NCBI RefSeq assembly: GCF_024448695.1
Contig: NZ_JAMOHY010000003.1
Coordinates: 62,001 to 126,000, forward strand
Length of the DNA stretch: 64,000 bases
Source: Stutzerimonas stutzeri
GTDB taxonomy: Bacteria > Pseudomonadota > Gammaproteobacteria > Pseudomonadales > Pseudomonadaceae
Reading direction: 5' to 3'
Shown here: piece after piece, positions 9,002-17,810 of the stretch
Numbering within the stretch: the stretch's first letter is position 1
Layout: every line of letters begins with the position of its first letter
Notes under the pieces: model-generated
What the model saw: the letters and a program-made list of their open reading frames with translations, nothing else
Database searches by the model: none
What the model was told of the DNA's origin: nothing
Translations under genes and position numbers: made by a program

Positions 9002-9283
9002 TTACCAGCGGAAGATTTCCCAGGCAGGGATCAGCATGTCCGGCTTGTCGGCACGGATGAAGTTGCTGTCGCCGTCGGCGCGCACCAGGAAGTAGGGCTT
9101 GCCGTGCTTGGGCGTGACTTTCACGGCGTAGAGAAACCCGTTGACCCGGTATTCCTCCACCGTGCGCTCACCTTCCTGGCGGATGGTGACGTCCGGTTCG
9201 CCGTCCACCGACTCCTGGGCGAAACCGATCAGCGGTACGGCTGCCAGCACGCCGGCGAGCATCAGGTGTTTGAGAGCGCGCAT
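9002..9283 (-). CDS. DUF2782 small exported protein
   Basis: This 93-residue protein has a clear signal peptide (MRALKHLMLAGVLAAVPLIG then FAQ) followed by a compact charged domain with EPDVTIRQEGERTVEEYRVN and ending PAWEIFRW. This matches the DUF2782 family found next to polA in Pseudomonas. Function is unknown. It probably starts the thrB operon: its stop is 30 bp from the thrB ATG. The start at 9283 was preferred because it opens the signal peptide. Confidence 0.85.
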   Translation of the reverse strand: MRALKHLMLAGVLAAVPLIGFAQESVDGEPDVTIRQEGERTVEEYRVNGFLYAVKVTPKHGKPYFLVRADGDSNFIRADKPDMLIPAWEIFRW

Positions 9284-9359
9284 GATAACCTTGTCCCTTT
9301 TCCAGTGATTGGTCCTGAGCATTCTAGCCCCGAGACCGTCGAAAAGGTTGATCCCGCTC

Positions 9360-12101
9360 ATGAGTCAAACGCCCCTGGTCCTGGTGGACGGTTCGTCCTA
9401 CCTCTATCGTGCCTTCCATGCCCTGCCGCCGCTGACCACATCCACCGGCAAGCCCACCGGTGCGGTCAAGGGTGTGCTGAACATGTTGCTGTCGCTGCGC
9501 CGGCAATACCCGGACAGCCCGTTTGCGGTGGTGTTCGATGCCAAAGGGCCGACCTTTCGTGACGAGCTGTTCGCCGAATACAAGTCCCAGCGCCCGCCGA
9601 TGCCGGACGACTTGCGGGGCCAGGTCGAGCCGCTGCACGCCAGCGTGCGTGCGCTGGGCCTGCCGCTGCTATGCGTGGAAGGGGTGGAGGCGGACGACGT
9701 GATCGGCACCCTCGCCCGCCAGTGCGCGGCGTTGGGGCGTGATGTGGTGATCTCCACCGGTGACAAGGACATGGCGCAGCTGGTCTGCCCCCACGTCAGT
9801 CTGGTCAACACCATGACCGGCAGCGTCTACGACATCGAGGGCGTGAAGAACAAGTTCGGCGTCGGCCCGGACCTGATCATCGACTTCCTGGCCCTGATGG
9901 GCGACAAGGTGGACAACATCCCCGGTGTGCCCGGCGTCGGCGAGAAGACCGCCTGCGGCCTGCTCAATGGCATTTCAGGTGGACTCAAGGGGCTTTACGA
10001 CAACCTCGATCAGGTTGCCGCGCTGCCGATTCGCGGCGCCAAGTCACTGGGTGCCAAGCTTGCGGAACACCGCGACGCGGCGTTCATGTCCTACGAGCTG
10101 GCCACGATCAAGCTCGACGTGCCGCTGGATGTACAGGTAAGCGACCTGATGCCCGGCGAGCCCCATCGCGAGGCGCTGATCGCGCTTTACCGCGAGCTGG
10201 AGTTCAAGCAGTGGCTGGATGAATTGCTGCGTGAGGCGAAAGCCGCTGAAATCGACGAGAGTACGCCGGAAGGTGCATCGATCCAGGCCGAAGCCGAGTA
10301 CCAGACGATTCTCGAACAGGCCGACTTCGACCGCTGGCTGGCACAACTGCAAGGTGCCGACTGCTTCGCCTTCGATACCGAAACCACCAGCATCGACGCG
10401 CAGAAGGCGCAATTGGTAGGCCTGTCCTTTGCCATCGAGGCCGGCACAGCCGCCTATGTGCCGCTGTGCCACAGCTACATGGGCGTACCGCAGCAGCTCG
10501 ATCTCGACGCGGTACTCGCCGCGCTCAAGCCGCTACTGGAAGACCCGGACAAGGGCAAGATTTGCCAGCACGGCAAGTACGACATGAACGTGCTGATGCA
10601 CTACGGCATTGAAATGCGCGGTCTGCGCTTCGACACCATGCTCGAATCCTACGTGCTGGATGCCACCGCCACCCGCCACGACATGGATAGCCTGGCACTC
10701 AAGTACCTCGGCCGCGGCACCATCCGCTTCGAGGACATTGCCGGCAAGGGCGCCAAGCAGTTGACCTTCGACCAGATTGCCATCGAGCAGGCCGGGCCTT
10801 ATGCCGCCGAGGATGCCGACATCACCCTGCGCCTGCACCAGACGCTGCTGGAAAAGCTAGACGCCACACCGGCCTTGCTCAAGGTGCTGAACGAGATCGA
10901 AATGCCCTTGGTGCCGGTGCTGGCGCGTATCGAGCGCAACGGCGCGCTGGTCGATGCCCAGTTGCTGGGCCGGCAGAGTGTGGAGCTGGGTGAAAAACTG
11001 GTCCAGCTCGAACGCGAAGCCTTCGATATCGCTGGCGAAGAATTCAATCTCGGCTCGCCCAAGCAGCTGGGCGCCATCCTTTACGAAAAACTCGGTTGCC
11101 CGGTGCTCTCGAAAACTGCCGGTGGCCAGCCCTCGACAGCCGAAGGCGTGCTCGCCGAGCTGGCCGAGCGCGATTACCCGCTGCCCAAGGTGATCATGCA
11201 GCACCGTAGTTTGAGCAAGCTCAAGGGCACCTATACCGACAAGCTGCCGCAGCAGATCAACCCGCGCACCGGGCGTATTCACACCAGCTATCACCAGGCA
11301 GTCACCGCCACCGGGCGGCTGTCTTCCAGCGATCCGAACTTGCAGAACATCCCGATCCGTACTGCCGAAGGTCGGCGTATCCGCCAGGCTTTCGTCGCGG
11401 CACCCGGCTACAAGTTGCTGGCGGCGGACTACTCGCAGATCGAGCTGCGCATCATGGCTCATCTGGCCCAGGACGAAGGCCTGCTGCACGCTTTCCGCAA
11501 CGGTCTGGATGTCCACCGAGCCACTGCCGCCGAGGTCTTCGGCGTGCCGCTGGATGAGGTCAGCGCAGAGCAGCGCCGCCGCGCCAAGGCAATCAACTTC
11601 GGCCTGATCTACGGCATGAGCGCCTTCGGCCTGGCCAAACAGATCGATGTGGCACGTGGCGAAGCCCAAGCCTATATCGACCGCTACTTCGCGCGTTATC
11701 CGGGCGTGCTGGCCTACATGGAGCGCACCCGTGCCCAAGCCGCCGAGCAGGGTTATGTCGAGACGTTGTTCGGTCGCCGCCTTTATCTGCCCGAGATCAA
11801 CTCCAAGAACGGCGCCATGCGCAAGGGCGCCGAACGCACCGCGATCAACGCGCCTATGCAGGGCACCGCGGCGGACATCATCAAGCGCGCAATGATTGCC
11901 GTGGATGGCTGGCTGCAGCAAAGCGGCCTGGATGCGCGGGTGATTCTGCAGGTCCACGATGAGCTGGTGCTGGAAGTGCGCGAGGATCTGGTCGAGCAGG
12001 TGCGCGAGGCGCTTTGCCCGTTGATGAGCCAGGCGGCCGAGCTGGACGTGCCGCTGCTGGTCGAGGCAGGCGTGGGCAACAACTGGGATGAGGCGCACTG
12101 A
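9360..12101 (+). CDS. polA: DNA polymerase I
   Basis: This 913-residue polymerase acts in Okazaki-fragment maturation and repair. The N-terminal 5'-3' nuclease begins VLVDGSSYLYRAFHALPP and includes GVEADDVIGTLAR. The proofreading domain retains FDTETT (D339/E341), ICQHGKYD and YAAEDADI, so 3'-5' exonuclease should be active. Polymerase motif A AADYSQIELR (D690), motif B RRRAKAINFGLIYG and motif C VHDELVLEV (D867) are intact. The ATG at 9360 gives the family length. It is followed by the ErsA-like sRNA. Confidence 0.97.
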   Translation: MSQTPLVLVDGSSYLYRAFHALPPLTTSTGKPTGAVKGVLNMLLSLRRQYPDSPFAVVFDAKGPTFRDELFAEYKSQRPPMPDDLRGQVEPLHASVRALGLPLLCVEGVEADDVIGTLARQCAALGRDVVISTGDKDMAQLVCPHVSLVNTMTGSVYDIEGVKNKFGVGPDLIIDFLALMGDKVDNIPGVPGVGEKTACGLLNGISGGLKGLYDNLDQVAALPIRGAKSLGAKLAEHRDAAFMSYELATIKLDVPLDVQVSDLMPGEPHREALIALYRELEFKQWLDELLREAKAAEIDESTPEGASIQAEAEYQTILEQADFDRWLAQLQGADCFAFDTETTSIDAQKAQLVGLSFAIEAGTAAYVPLCHSYMGVPQQLDLDAVLAALKPLLEDPDKGKICQHGKYDMNVLMHYGIEMRGLRFDTMLESYVLDATATRHDMDSLALKYLGRGTIRFEDIAGKGAKQLTFDQIAIEQAGPYAAEDADITLRLHQTLLEKLDATPALLKVLNEIEMPLVPVLARIERNGALVDAQLLGRQSVELGEKLVQLEREAFDIAGEEFNLGSPKQLGAILYEKLGCPVLSKTAGGQPSTAEGVLAELAERDYPLPKVIMQHRSLSKLKGTYTDKLPQQINPRTGRIHTSYHQAVTATGRLSSSDPNLQNIPIRTAEGRRIRQAFVAAPGYKLLAADYSQIELRIMAHLAQDEGLLHAFRNGLDVHRATAAEVFGVPLDEVSAEQRRRAKAINFGLIYGMSAFGLAKQIDVARGEAQAYIDRYFARYPGVLAYMERTRAQAAEQGYVETLFGRRLYLPEINSKNGAMRKGAERTAINAPMQGTAADIIKRAMIAVDGWLQQSGLDARVILQVHDELVLEVREDLVEQVREALCPLMSQAAELDVPLLVEAGVGNNWDEAH

Positions 12102-12122
12102 CCGGGACTTTGCCTGTCGATA

Positions 12123-12138
12123 GTGAAAATATTTTCAC
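12123..12138. promoter_or_regulatory. Perfect 16-bp palindrome upstream of the sRNA promoter
   Basis: GTGAAAATATTTTCAC is a perfect palindrome just after polA, ending 8 bp before the -35 of the sigma-22-type promoter. Its half-sites are spaced too widely for a CRP/Vfr site (GTGA-N8-TCAC instead of N6). It lacks a following T-run, so it is not a normal terminator. It could be an activator or repressor site for the sRNA. Confidence 0.5.
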
Positions 12139-12146
12139 AAGGCGTT

Positions 12147-12174
12147 GAACTTCGGGCCAAACAGGCGAGTCATA
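12147..12174 (+). promoter_or_regulatory. Sigma-22 (AlgU/RpoE)-type promoter for ErsA-like sRNA
   Basis: GAACTT at 12147-12152 and TCATA at 12170-12174 are separated by 17 bp. This matches the envelope-stress sigma-22 pattern GAACTT-N16/17-TCnnA. The predicted start of transcription is near 12180. Confidence 0.75.
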
Positions 12175-12179
12175 GGCTT

Positions 12180-12307
12180 CGAAGGGTGTGAAAGCTCTTC
12201 GATGCTCCTTGTTGTGTTAAGTGTTGGCAGATCTTCGGACCCCGCCCTAGCGGTCCGGATTCAACCTCGAACTTCCCCCTCCCCCAACGAAGTTCGAGGT
12301 TTTTTTT
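12180..12307 (+). ncRNA. ersA: ErsA-like small RNA (Spot 42 position)
   Basis: In Pseudomonas the envelope-stress sRNA ErsA lies just downstream of polA, where enterics have Spot 42, and is transcribed from a sigma-22 promoter. Here the same position has such a promoter followed by about 128 nt with no gene. A first stem CGGACC/GGTCCG lies around 12237-12259. The end is a strong intrinsic terminator with 13-bp arms (12263-12275 and 12289-12301) and a T-run to 12307. The terminator loop is CCCCCTCCCCC-like, suited to pairing with Shine-Dalgarno sequences, as known for ErsA on algC. Assignment is by position, promoter and structure, not alignment. Confidence 0.8.
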
Positions 12308-12383
12308 GCCCAAGAAAAGGCACTCGAAAACTGCCGGTTCCGGCTTTGGCGATCAAGGCGTTACGCAGTAGAATTTTGCTATT

Positions 12384-12402
12384 GAGAAGCGTTATCATTC
12401 CC
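12384..12402 (+). promoter_or_regulatory. Candidate Fur box upstream of the FecI-like sigma gene
   Basis: GAGAAGCGTTATCATTCCC agrees with the 19-bp Fur consensus at about 12 positions, best in the TTATCATT half. It lies 24 bp before the start of the iron-responsive sigma gene, as usual for fecI-type genes. Confidence 0.55.
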
Positions 12403-12425
12403 GCATCAAGCGTGCGGGAGGCTCC

Positions 12426-12941
12426 ATGGCAGCCGACGGACTTATCCGGCAACAATTCATGCATCGGCTCTATGTCGAGCACCAGGGCTGGCTGAACGGG
12501 TGGTTGCGGCGTCAGCTGGGCTGTAGTCAAAACGCTGCTGATCTGGCGCAAGACACCTTCGTCCGGCTAATGGGCAAGGATCAGGATTTAGCCGTAATCC
12601 GCGAGCCACGCGCCTATCTACACACCATCGCCAAAGGGTTGCTGATCAATCACTGGCGTCGCCGTCAGGTGGAACAGGCCTATCTTGATGCCCTGGCGCT
12701 GCAGCCGGAAGCAGTAGCGCCCTCGCCTGAATCCCAAGCGCTGATCGTCGAGACACTGTTGCGCATCGACGCGATGCTGGCCCGGCTGCCGTCGAAGGTG
12801 CGTGCGGCATTTCTTATGTCCCAGCTGCACGGTATGAAGTACGCAGCCATTGGCGCAGAGCTGGGCGTTTCCGAGCGCATGGTGAAAAAGTACATGGCCC
12901 AGGCGATGCTGCATTGCCTGCTGCTGGTGGAAGAGCCGTGA
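12426..12941 (+). CDS. FecI-like ECF sigma factor (iron starvation type)
   Basis: This 171-residue ECF sigma factor shows region 2 (DLAQDTFVRLMGK, EPRAYLHTIAKGLLINHWRRR) and region 4 (LPSKVRAAFLMSQLHGMKYAAIGAELGVSERMVKKYM, given here as one stretch only to locate the helix-turn-helix near residues 125-160). It should direct RNA polymerase to the TonB-receptor promoter when the receptor signals through FecR. The ATG follows a GGGAGG site. The candidate Fur box upstream suggests iron repression. Its stop overlaps the start of the fecR-like gene, so the two are coupled. Confidence 0.92.
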   Translation: MAADGLIRQQFMHRLYVEHQGWLNGWLRRQLGCSQNAADLAQDTFVRLMGKDQDLAVIREPRAYLHTIAKGLLINHWRRRQVEQAYLDALALQPEAVAPSPESQALIVETLLRIDAMLARLPSKVRAAFLMSQLHGMKYAAIGAELGVSERMVKKYMAQAMLHCLLLVEEP

Positions 12942-13894
12942 ACGCCGATTACCGGGTACTGCAGGAGGCAGCACAATGGTTTGCGGTGCTGCAGTCCGAC
13001 TCCGCCAGCGAGGCTGACCGACTGGCCTGGCGCGCCTGGTTGCACGAGCCGGAGCATGTGCTTGCCTGGCAACGGGTCGAGCGGATCAGCGGGCAATTCC
13101 AGCCGCTTGCAGATGACCGGAGCGGATGTGCAGCCAGCTGCCTGTTGCAGCAGCGTCAGCCCAATCGCAGGCAGGCGCTGAAGTTGCTTTCGCTGATGAC
13201 GGGTGGAGCGCTGGCAGTGGTGGCGGGTGCAGGCTCCTGGCGGGACTGGTCCGCTGACCAGCGCACAGCGGTCGGAGAAGTGCGCGCGTTACGCCTGGCG
13301 GACGGCTCGCAACTGTGGCTGAACACAAACAGCGCAGTGGATGTGGCCTTTGATGGAGACAGGCGCCAGGTTGCGCTGTATCGCGGAGAGTTGTTGCTCG
13401 ATACGCCTGATGAGCGCCGCCCTCTGCTGCTGCGTACGGCGCAGGGCCGGGTGCAGGCACGCCAGCGGGCACGCTTTGCAGTGCGACAGCACCATGGGGC
13501 GACCCAGCTTGATGTGTTTGCCGGTGCGGTGGAAGTCCAGCCGAGCCGTCTCGACAAGCCGCACACCATTACCTCGGGGCAGCAAGCAAGGTTCGACAGC
13601 GACCTCATCCAACCGGCACAACCCGTTCAGGCTGCCAGCCAGGCATGGGCCAGCGGCGTACTGCTGGCTGACAACCTGCGTCTTGAAGACTTCGTTACCG
13701 AGCTGGGTCGCTATCGCCGTGGCTATATCGGCTGCGACCCGCGCATAGCCGATCTGCGAGTCGTAGGCGCATTCCCGCTGACGGATGTCGGGCAGGTGCT
13801 GGACGCGCTGGAAAGCACTCTGCCGCTACGCATCCACCAGCGCCTGCCCTGGTGGGTCAGCCTGGAGCCCCTGATCCAAACAGGCGAAGCCTGA
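12938..13894 (+). CDS. FecR-like transmembrane sigma regulator
   Basis: This anti-sigma/sigma-activating regulator of about 318 residues starts at a GTG that overlaps the sigma stop (GTGA). The cytosolic N-terminal DUF4880-type segment includes LQEAAQWFAVLQS and WRAWLHEPEHVLAWQRV. One membrane helix lies near residues 83-101 (LLSLMTGGALAVVAGAGS). The periplasmic FecR domain has GEVRALRLADGSQLWLNTNS. It should relay the receptor's STN signal to the sigma factor. An STN-like C-terminal segment follows (near IADLRVVGAFPLTD). Confidence 0.9.
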   Translation: MNADYRVLQEAAQWFAVLQSDSASEADRLAWRAWLHEPEHVLAWQRVERISGQFQPLADDRSGCAASCLLQQRQPNRRQALKLLSLMTGGALAVVAGAGSWRDWSADQRTAVGEVRALRLADGSQLWLNTNSAVDVAFDGDRRQVALYRGELLLDTPDERRPLLLRTAQGRVQARQRARFAVRQHHGATQLDVFAGAVEVQPSRLDKPHTITSGQQARFDSDLIQPAQPVQAASQAWASGVLLADNLRLEDFVTELGRYRRGYIGCDPRIADLRVVGAFPLTDVGQVLDALESTLPLRIHQRLPWWVSLEPLIQTGEA

Positions 13895-13935
13895 GCCTAA
13901 TGTTGCGTGGATGAAAAAGATTCTCAATTCAGTTC

Positions 13936-13998
13936 CCTTTTTGGCGAGCCAGGCGGGCATACCGTCACCGATCGTGAATTTTGCCTTCGCCAAAAAGG
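13936..13998 (+). promoter_or_regulatory. Long inverted repeat covering the receptor ribosome-binding site
   Basis: CCTTTTTGGCGA (13936-13947) and TCGCCAAAAAGG (13987-13998) are perfect 12-bp reverse complements 39 bp apart. The right arm contains the AAAAGG Shine-Dalgarno element of the TonB-receptor gene starting at 14006. In RNA this hairpin would hide the site, so it may control translation. A weak Fur-like match (13913-13931) lies just upstream. Confidence 0.5.
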
Positions 13999-14005
13999 AT
14001 GCCTC

Positions 14006-16543
14006 ATGCCTTCCCGAATCCGCCCGTTTCAGCATTCCCAGCGTCTGACGCACGCGATCCGTGCTGCGATGTTCTGTCTGCCACTGGCGACCATGGTCGC
14101 TCCGCCTGCAGCGCTTGCGCAGTCGGCTGCCAGCGAGCAATCGCTGCGCAGCTATGCTATTCCCCCAGGTTCGTTGTCCAGCGTGCTCAGCCGCTTCGCC
14201 GGTGAAGCAGGCGCCATGCTCTCGGTAAATGGCGCCTTGCTTGAGGGGCGTCAGTCGAGCGGCCTGAGTGGGCAATACAGCGTGGCAGAAGGTTTCGATG
14301 CGCTGTTGCAAGGCAGTGGGCTACAGGCTGTACACAACAGCCGGGGCACCTACTCGTTGGTTCCACGTGCCGAACAGGTCAACGCCGTTGAACTCAAGCC
14401 CATGCTTGTTGAAGGGTTCGCGCTGGGTAACGCCCTGGGCGAGATGGAGGGTTACAACGCCACCCACAGCAGCGTGGCAACCAAGACCAGTATGCCGCTG
14501 GTGCGCACCTCGCAAAGCGTGTCCGTGGTCACGCGTGCACAGATCGATGATCAAGGATCTCAGACCGTCTCCGAAGCGATTCGCTATGTCCCAGGCGTGG
14601 TGACCAATCCCTATGGCGCCACACGGCGCTACGACTACGTCGCCATGCGCGGCTTCAATGATGGCTCGGTGGATAACATCATCGTCGACGGACTCAAGTC
14701 GATGAGCGACGCGGGCACCTTCAGCAGCCTTCAGGTTGATCCCTATTTCATAGAGCGTATCGATGTGCTCAAGGGGCCGTCCTCGGTTCTATATGGCCGC
14801 AGCAACCCCGGCGGCCTGGTGGCATTGACGACCAAACGCCCGCAGTTCGAGGCGCGTCGTTCGGTAGAACTCTCTGCCGGGAGCAATGACCATAAAAGCC
14901 TCGGTTTCGATTTCACGGGCCCTCTGACCGAGAACATCGCCTACCGTCTCGTGGGTATCGCCAAGGATGGTGACACCCAGTTCGATCATGTCGAAGAGAC
15001 GCGCTACACCCTGATGCCCAGCGTGGCGATCAACTTCAGTGAAGATACCTCGCTGAACCTGTACGGCTATTTGCAGAGTGATCCGCAAAGCGGCTACCAC
15101 GGCGGTCTGCCGGCTTCCGGAACGCTTTATCCCCACACCAACGGCCAGCGAATTTCGGACAGCTTCTTCGAAGGTGAGCCGGGTCTGGATACCGCCAAGC
15201 GCGACCAGCAGATGTTCGGTTATGAATTTCAGCATCGGCTGAACGAGGTCTGGAGCGTACGGCAAAACTTCCGTTATCTGGACTCCGAGCATACGCAGGA
15301 GCAGGTATACGCATGGGGCTATGACAATTTTGACCCGTACCCTGGCTACATGCCACGTCCCAATGAGTTGTATCGCCAGTACACAGGGGCCGAAGAGGCT
15401 CTGCATTCCTGGATCATCGATAACATGGTCCAGGCTGAGTTCATGACGGGTTCAGCCATGCACACGCTGGTGATGGGGTTCGATTACCAGCGAATCAAGA
15501 ACGTGGTGGATTGGGCTTATGGAACCCCGGGCAATATCGATCCGTTTCGCCCTGAGTATGGCAACGACGAGGTCGCTTATTACCCGCCATATGATCTTTA
15601 CAGCTACCTGAGGCGCAAGGAGCAGACCGGTACCTACATCCAGGATCTAATTGAAGTGGGTCGCTGGAATCTGTCGCTGGGCCTGCGCAAGGACTGGTTC
15701 GAGGTTTCTGAAAGCAACCGTCTGGACGAGTACAGTGCCTCTACAGGCCTCGTCAATCGAGCTGCAGGTACCGAGAACAAACTGGACGACAGTAAGCTGA
15801 CCGGTCGTGCTGGCGTGCTCTACCAGTTCGACAATGGCGTTGCGCCCTATATCAGCTACTCCGAATCGTTCAATCCATCGACCTACAGCGATGCTGCCGG
15901 CAGCCTGCTCGATCCCTCGGAAGGAACCCAGTGGGAGCTGGGGCTGAAATACCAGCCGCCGGGCACTGACGACCTTTACACCGCCTCGCTTTTCCACATC
16001 ACGCAGGAAAACGTCGCGACCAAGCAGGCGAGCGAAGACTTCTATCGCAAAGCCGGCGAACTGGAGTCTCAAGGTCTCGAACTGGAGGCGCGCATTCAGC
16101 TGAGTGACAGTCTGCGATTGCTGGGCAGTTATACCTTCACCGAAGTCGACTACACCAAGCCTTATTTCAACAGGGCTGCCGATGGCTTGACGCGCAATGT
16201 CGAGGGCAACACGCCAGCGCAGACGCCAGAACACATGGCCAGCCTCTGGGCGGATTATCGCTTTGCCGGTGGCGCACTTGCCGGGTTGAGTGCAGGGCTC
16301 GGCGTTCGTTATATGGGCAAGAGCTGGGCGGATGCGGAAAACACCGTGCAGGTGCCGTCATACACGCTGTACGACGCATCGCTCAGCTACGACCTGGCGC
16401 AGGTCGGCCTGAGGGGCACTTCAGTGCGTCTGAATGCCAATAACCTGACGGACGAAAGCTATGTTGCGTCCTGCGGAAGCCTCAACTTTTGCTACTACGG
16501 CGCCGAGCGAAACGTGACTGCAACCATCAGTCACGAATTCTGA
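14006..16543 (+). CDS. TonB-dependent siderophore receptor with STN signalling domain
   Basis: This outer-membrane transducer of about 845 residues has a signal peptide ending near AALAQS (residue 39). An STN domain follows at about residues 47-117 (SYAIPPGSLSSVLSRFAGEA), which contacts the FecR-like protein. The plug domain has TSQSVSVVTRAQIDDQ, YDYVAMRGF and VLKGPSSVLYGRSNPGG, and a 22-strand-type barrel ends in aromatic F (TATISHEF). The plug style resembles FhuA/FoxA-type hydroxamate or catecholate siderophore receptors, but the ligand cannot be read from sequence. The start at 14006 has an AAAAGGA site. Confidence 0.92.
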   Translation: MPSRIRPFQHSQRLTHAIRAAMFCLPLATMVAPPAALAQSAASEQSLRSYAIPPGSLSSVLSRFAGEAGAMLSVNGALLEGRQSSGLSGQYSVAEGFDALLQGSGLQAVHNSRGTYSLVPRAEQVNAVELKPMLVEGFALGNALGEMEGYNATHSSVATKTSMPLVRTSQSVSVVTRAQIDDQGSQTVSEAIRYVPGVVTNPYGATRRYDYVAMRGFNDGSVDNIIVDGLKSMSDAGTFSSLQVDPYFIERIDVLKGPSSVLYGRSNPGGLVALTTKRPQFEARRSVELSAGSNDHKSLGFDFTGPLTENIAYRLVGIAKDGDTQFDHVEETRYTLMPSVAINFSEDTSLNLYGYLQSDPQSGYHGGLPASGTLYPHTNGQRISDSFFEGEPGLDTAKRDQQMFGYEFQHRLNEVWSVRQNFRYLDSEHTQEQVYAWGYDNFDPYPGYMPRPNELYRQYTGAEEALHSWIIDNMVQAEFMTGSAMHTLVMGFDYQRIKNVVDWAYGTPGNIDPFRPEYGNDEVAYYPPYDLYSYLRRKEQTGTYIQDLIEVGRWNLSLGLRKDWFEVSESNRLDEYSASTGLVNRAAGTENKLDDSKLTGRAGVLYQFDNGVAPYISYSESFNPSTYSDAAGSLLDPSEGTQWELGLKYQPPGTDDLYTASLFHITQENVATKQASEDFYRKAGELESQGLELEARIQLSDSLRLLGSYTFTEVDYTKPYFNRAADGLTRNVEGNTPAQTPEHMASLWADYRFAGGALAGLSAGLGVRYMGKSWADAENTVQVPSYTLYDASLSYDLAQVGLRGTSVRLNANNLTDESYVASCGSLNFCYYGAERNVTATISHEF

Positions 16544-16553
16544 TCGATCAACC

Positions 16554-16590
16554 AGCCGCCGTCCCGACAGGGCGGCGGCTTTGTGCTTTC
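16554..16590 (+). terminator. Hairpin after the TonB receptor
   Basis: AGCCGCCG (16554-16561) pairs with CGGCGGCT (16573-16580), followed by TTGTGCTTTC. The T-run is interrupted, so this may be a leaky terminator that allows some read-through into the PepSY gene 18 bp later. Confidence 0.55.
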
Positions 16591-16607
16591 TGAAAGACGG
16601 ACGACGG

Positions 16608-17792
16608 ATGATGCGTTCCATTCTCGTGCTTTTGCACCGCTACATCGGCCTGGCCACTGCCCTGTTCCTGTTCCTCGCCGGTATCACCGGCAGCATCCTG
16701 GCCTTTCATCACGAACTGGACGAATGGCTGAACCCGGAGTTCTACCACACCACCAGTGAGGGTCCGGTGCTGGCGCCGGGGACGCTGGTGGAACGCGTCG
16801 AGCAGGCCAACCCGCGTCTGCAGGTCTGGTACATGGCGTTTCCCAGCGAGCCCGGGCACGCCGCATTGATGGCGCTGGTGCCGCGCAATGATCCGGCGAC
16901 TGGCAAGCCCTATGACGAGCGACCGGTGGTGCACTACCTAGATGCGGTGAGCGGCGAGACGGTGGGCGCACGCTACTGGGGCGAATGCTGCTTCTCGCGC
17001 AAGAACTTCGTGCCCTTCATCCTCGAGTTTCACTACAACCTGTCGCTGCCGGGCAATTGGGGCCTGTGGCTGATGGGCATCGTGGCGATTGCCTGGACGT
17101 TCGACTGCGTCGTCTCGCTGCTGCTGACTTTTCCGCGTGGCCGACCGTTCTTCGGCAAGTGGTGGACGGCCTGGAAGATCAAGCGTCAGCGTCTCAATCA
17201 TGACGTGCACCGTGCCGGGGGCCTGTGGCTGTGGCTGCTGCTCGCGCCAGTGGCGATCAGCAGCGTGGCGATGAACCTGCCCGAGCAGGTGTTCAAACCG
17301 GTGGTGTCGCTGTTTTCGCCAGTGGAGGCGAGTGTCTACGAAGCTCGCGGGCGAATGCCGCCCGAGCAGCTGGGCACGACCGCCTACGACTTCCATCAGG
17401 CCTACGACTATGCCATGCAGCACGCCGCTGAGTTGGGCCTCACCGAGGCGATCACCGAGCTGTACTACAGCTTTGAATACAACTTCTATGGCGCGGGCTT
17501 TGGTGAGCATGACAGCAACCAGGGCAATGCCTGGCTGTTCTTCCACGGCAGTGACGGGACGAAGTTGCTGGGTCAGGAAATACCGGGGCAGGGCACGCTG
17601 GGCCAGCAGTTCCACATGTTGCAGCCGGCGATCCATGGTGGGCGCATTCTCGGCATGCCTGGGCGCATCCTGATCGCAGTGCTGGGCGTGGCGATTGCCG
17701 TGCTGTCGGCAACAGGTGTGGTGATCTGGTGGCGCAAACTGCGGGCGAGAAGAGCAACTGCGTTCAAGCGGGGGCAGGTGCAGGTGGTTTGA
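16608..17792 (+). CDS. PepSY-associated membrane protein, probable ferric-siderophore reductase
   Basis: This 394-residue inner-membrane protein has four main hydrophobic segments (residues about 8-30, 135-165, 200-220 and 345-370). It has the PepSY_TM pattern LHRYIGLATALFLFLAGITG and conserved histidines in FHHELDEW, FHYNLSLPG, NHDVHRAGGLW and PAIHGGRI that could bind haem. Members next to siderophore receptors (FpvG, FoxB type) reduce Fe3+ from the siderophore in the periplasm. Its place behind the receptor suggests that role here. The ATG at 16611 is an equally possible start. Confidence 0.82.
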   Translation: MMRSILVLLHRYIGLATALFLFLAGITGSILAFHHELDEWLNPEFYHTTSEGPVLAPGTLVERVEQANPRLQVWYMAFPSEPGHAALMALVPRNDPATGKPYDERPVVHYLDAVSGETVGARYWGECCFSRKNFVPFILEFHYNLSLPGNWGLWLMGIVAIAWTFDCVVSLLLTFPRGRPFFGKWWTAWKIKRQRLNHDVHRAGGLWLWLLLAPVAISSVAMNLPEQVFKPVVSLFSPVEASVYEARGRMPPEQLGTTAYDFHQAYDYAMQHAAELGLTEAITELYYSFEYNFYGAGFGEHDSNQGNAWLFFHGSDGTKLLGQEIPGQGTLGQQFHMLQPAIHGGRILGMPGRILIAVLGVAIAVLSATGVVIWWRKLRARRATAFKRGQVQVV

Positions 17793-17810
17793 TTGCGTGA
17801 AGCGGGTTGG

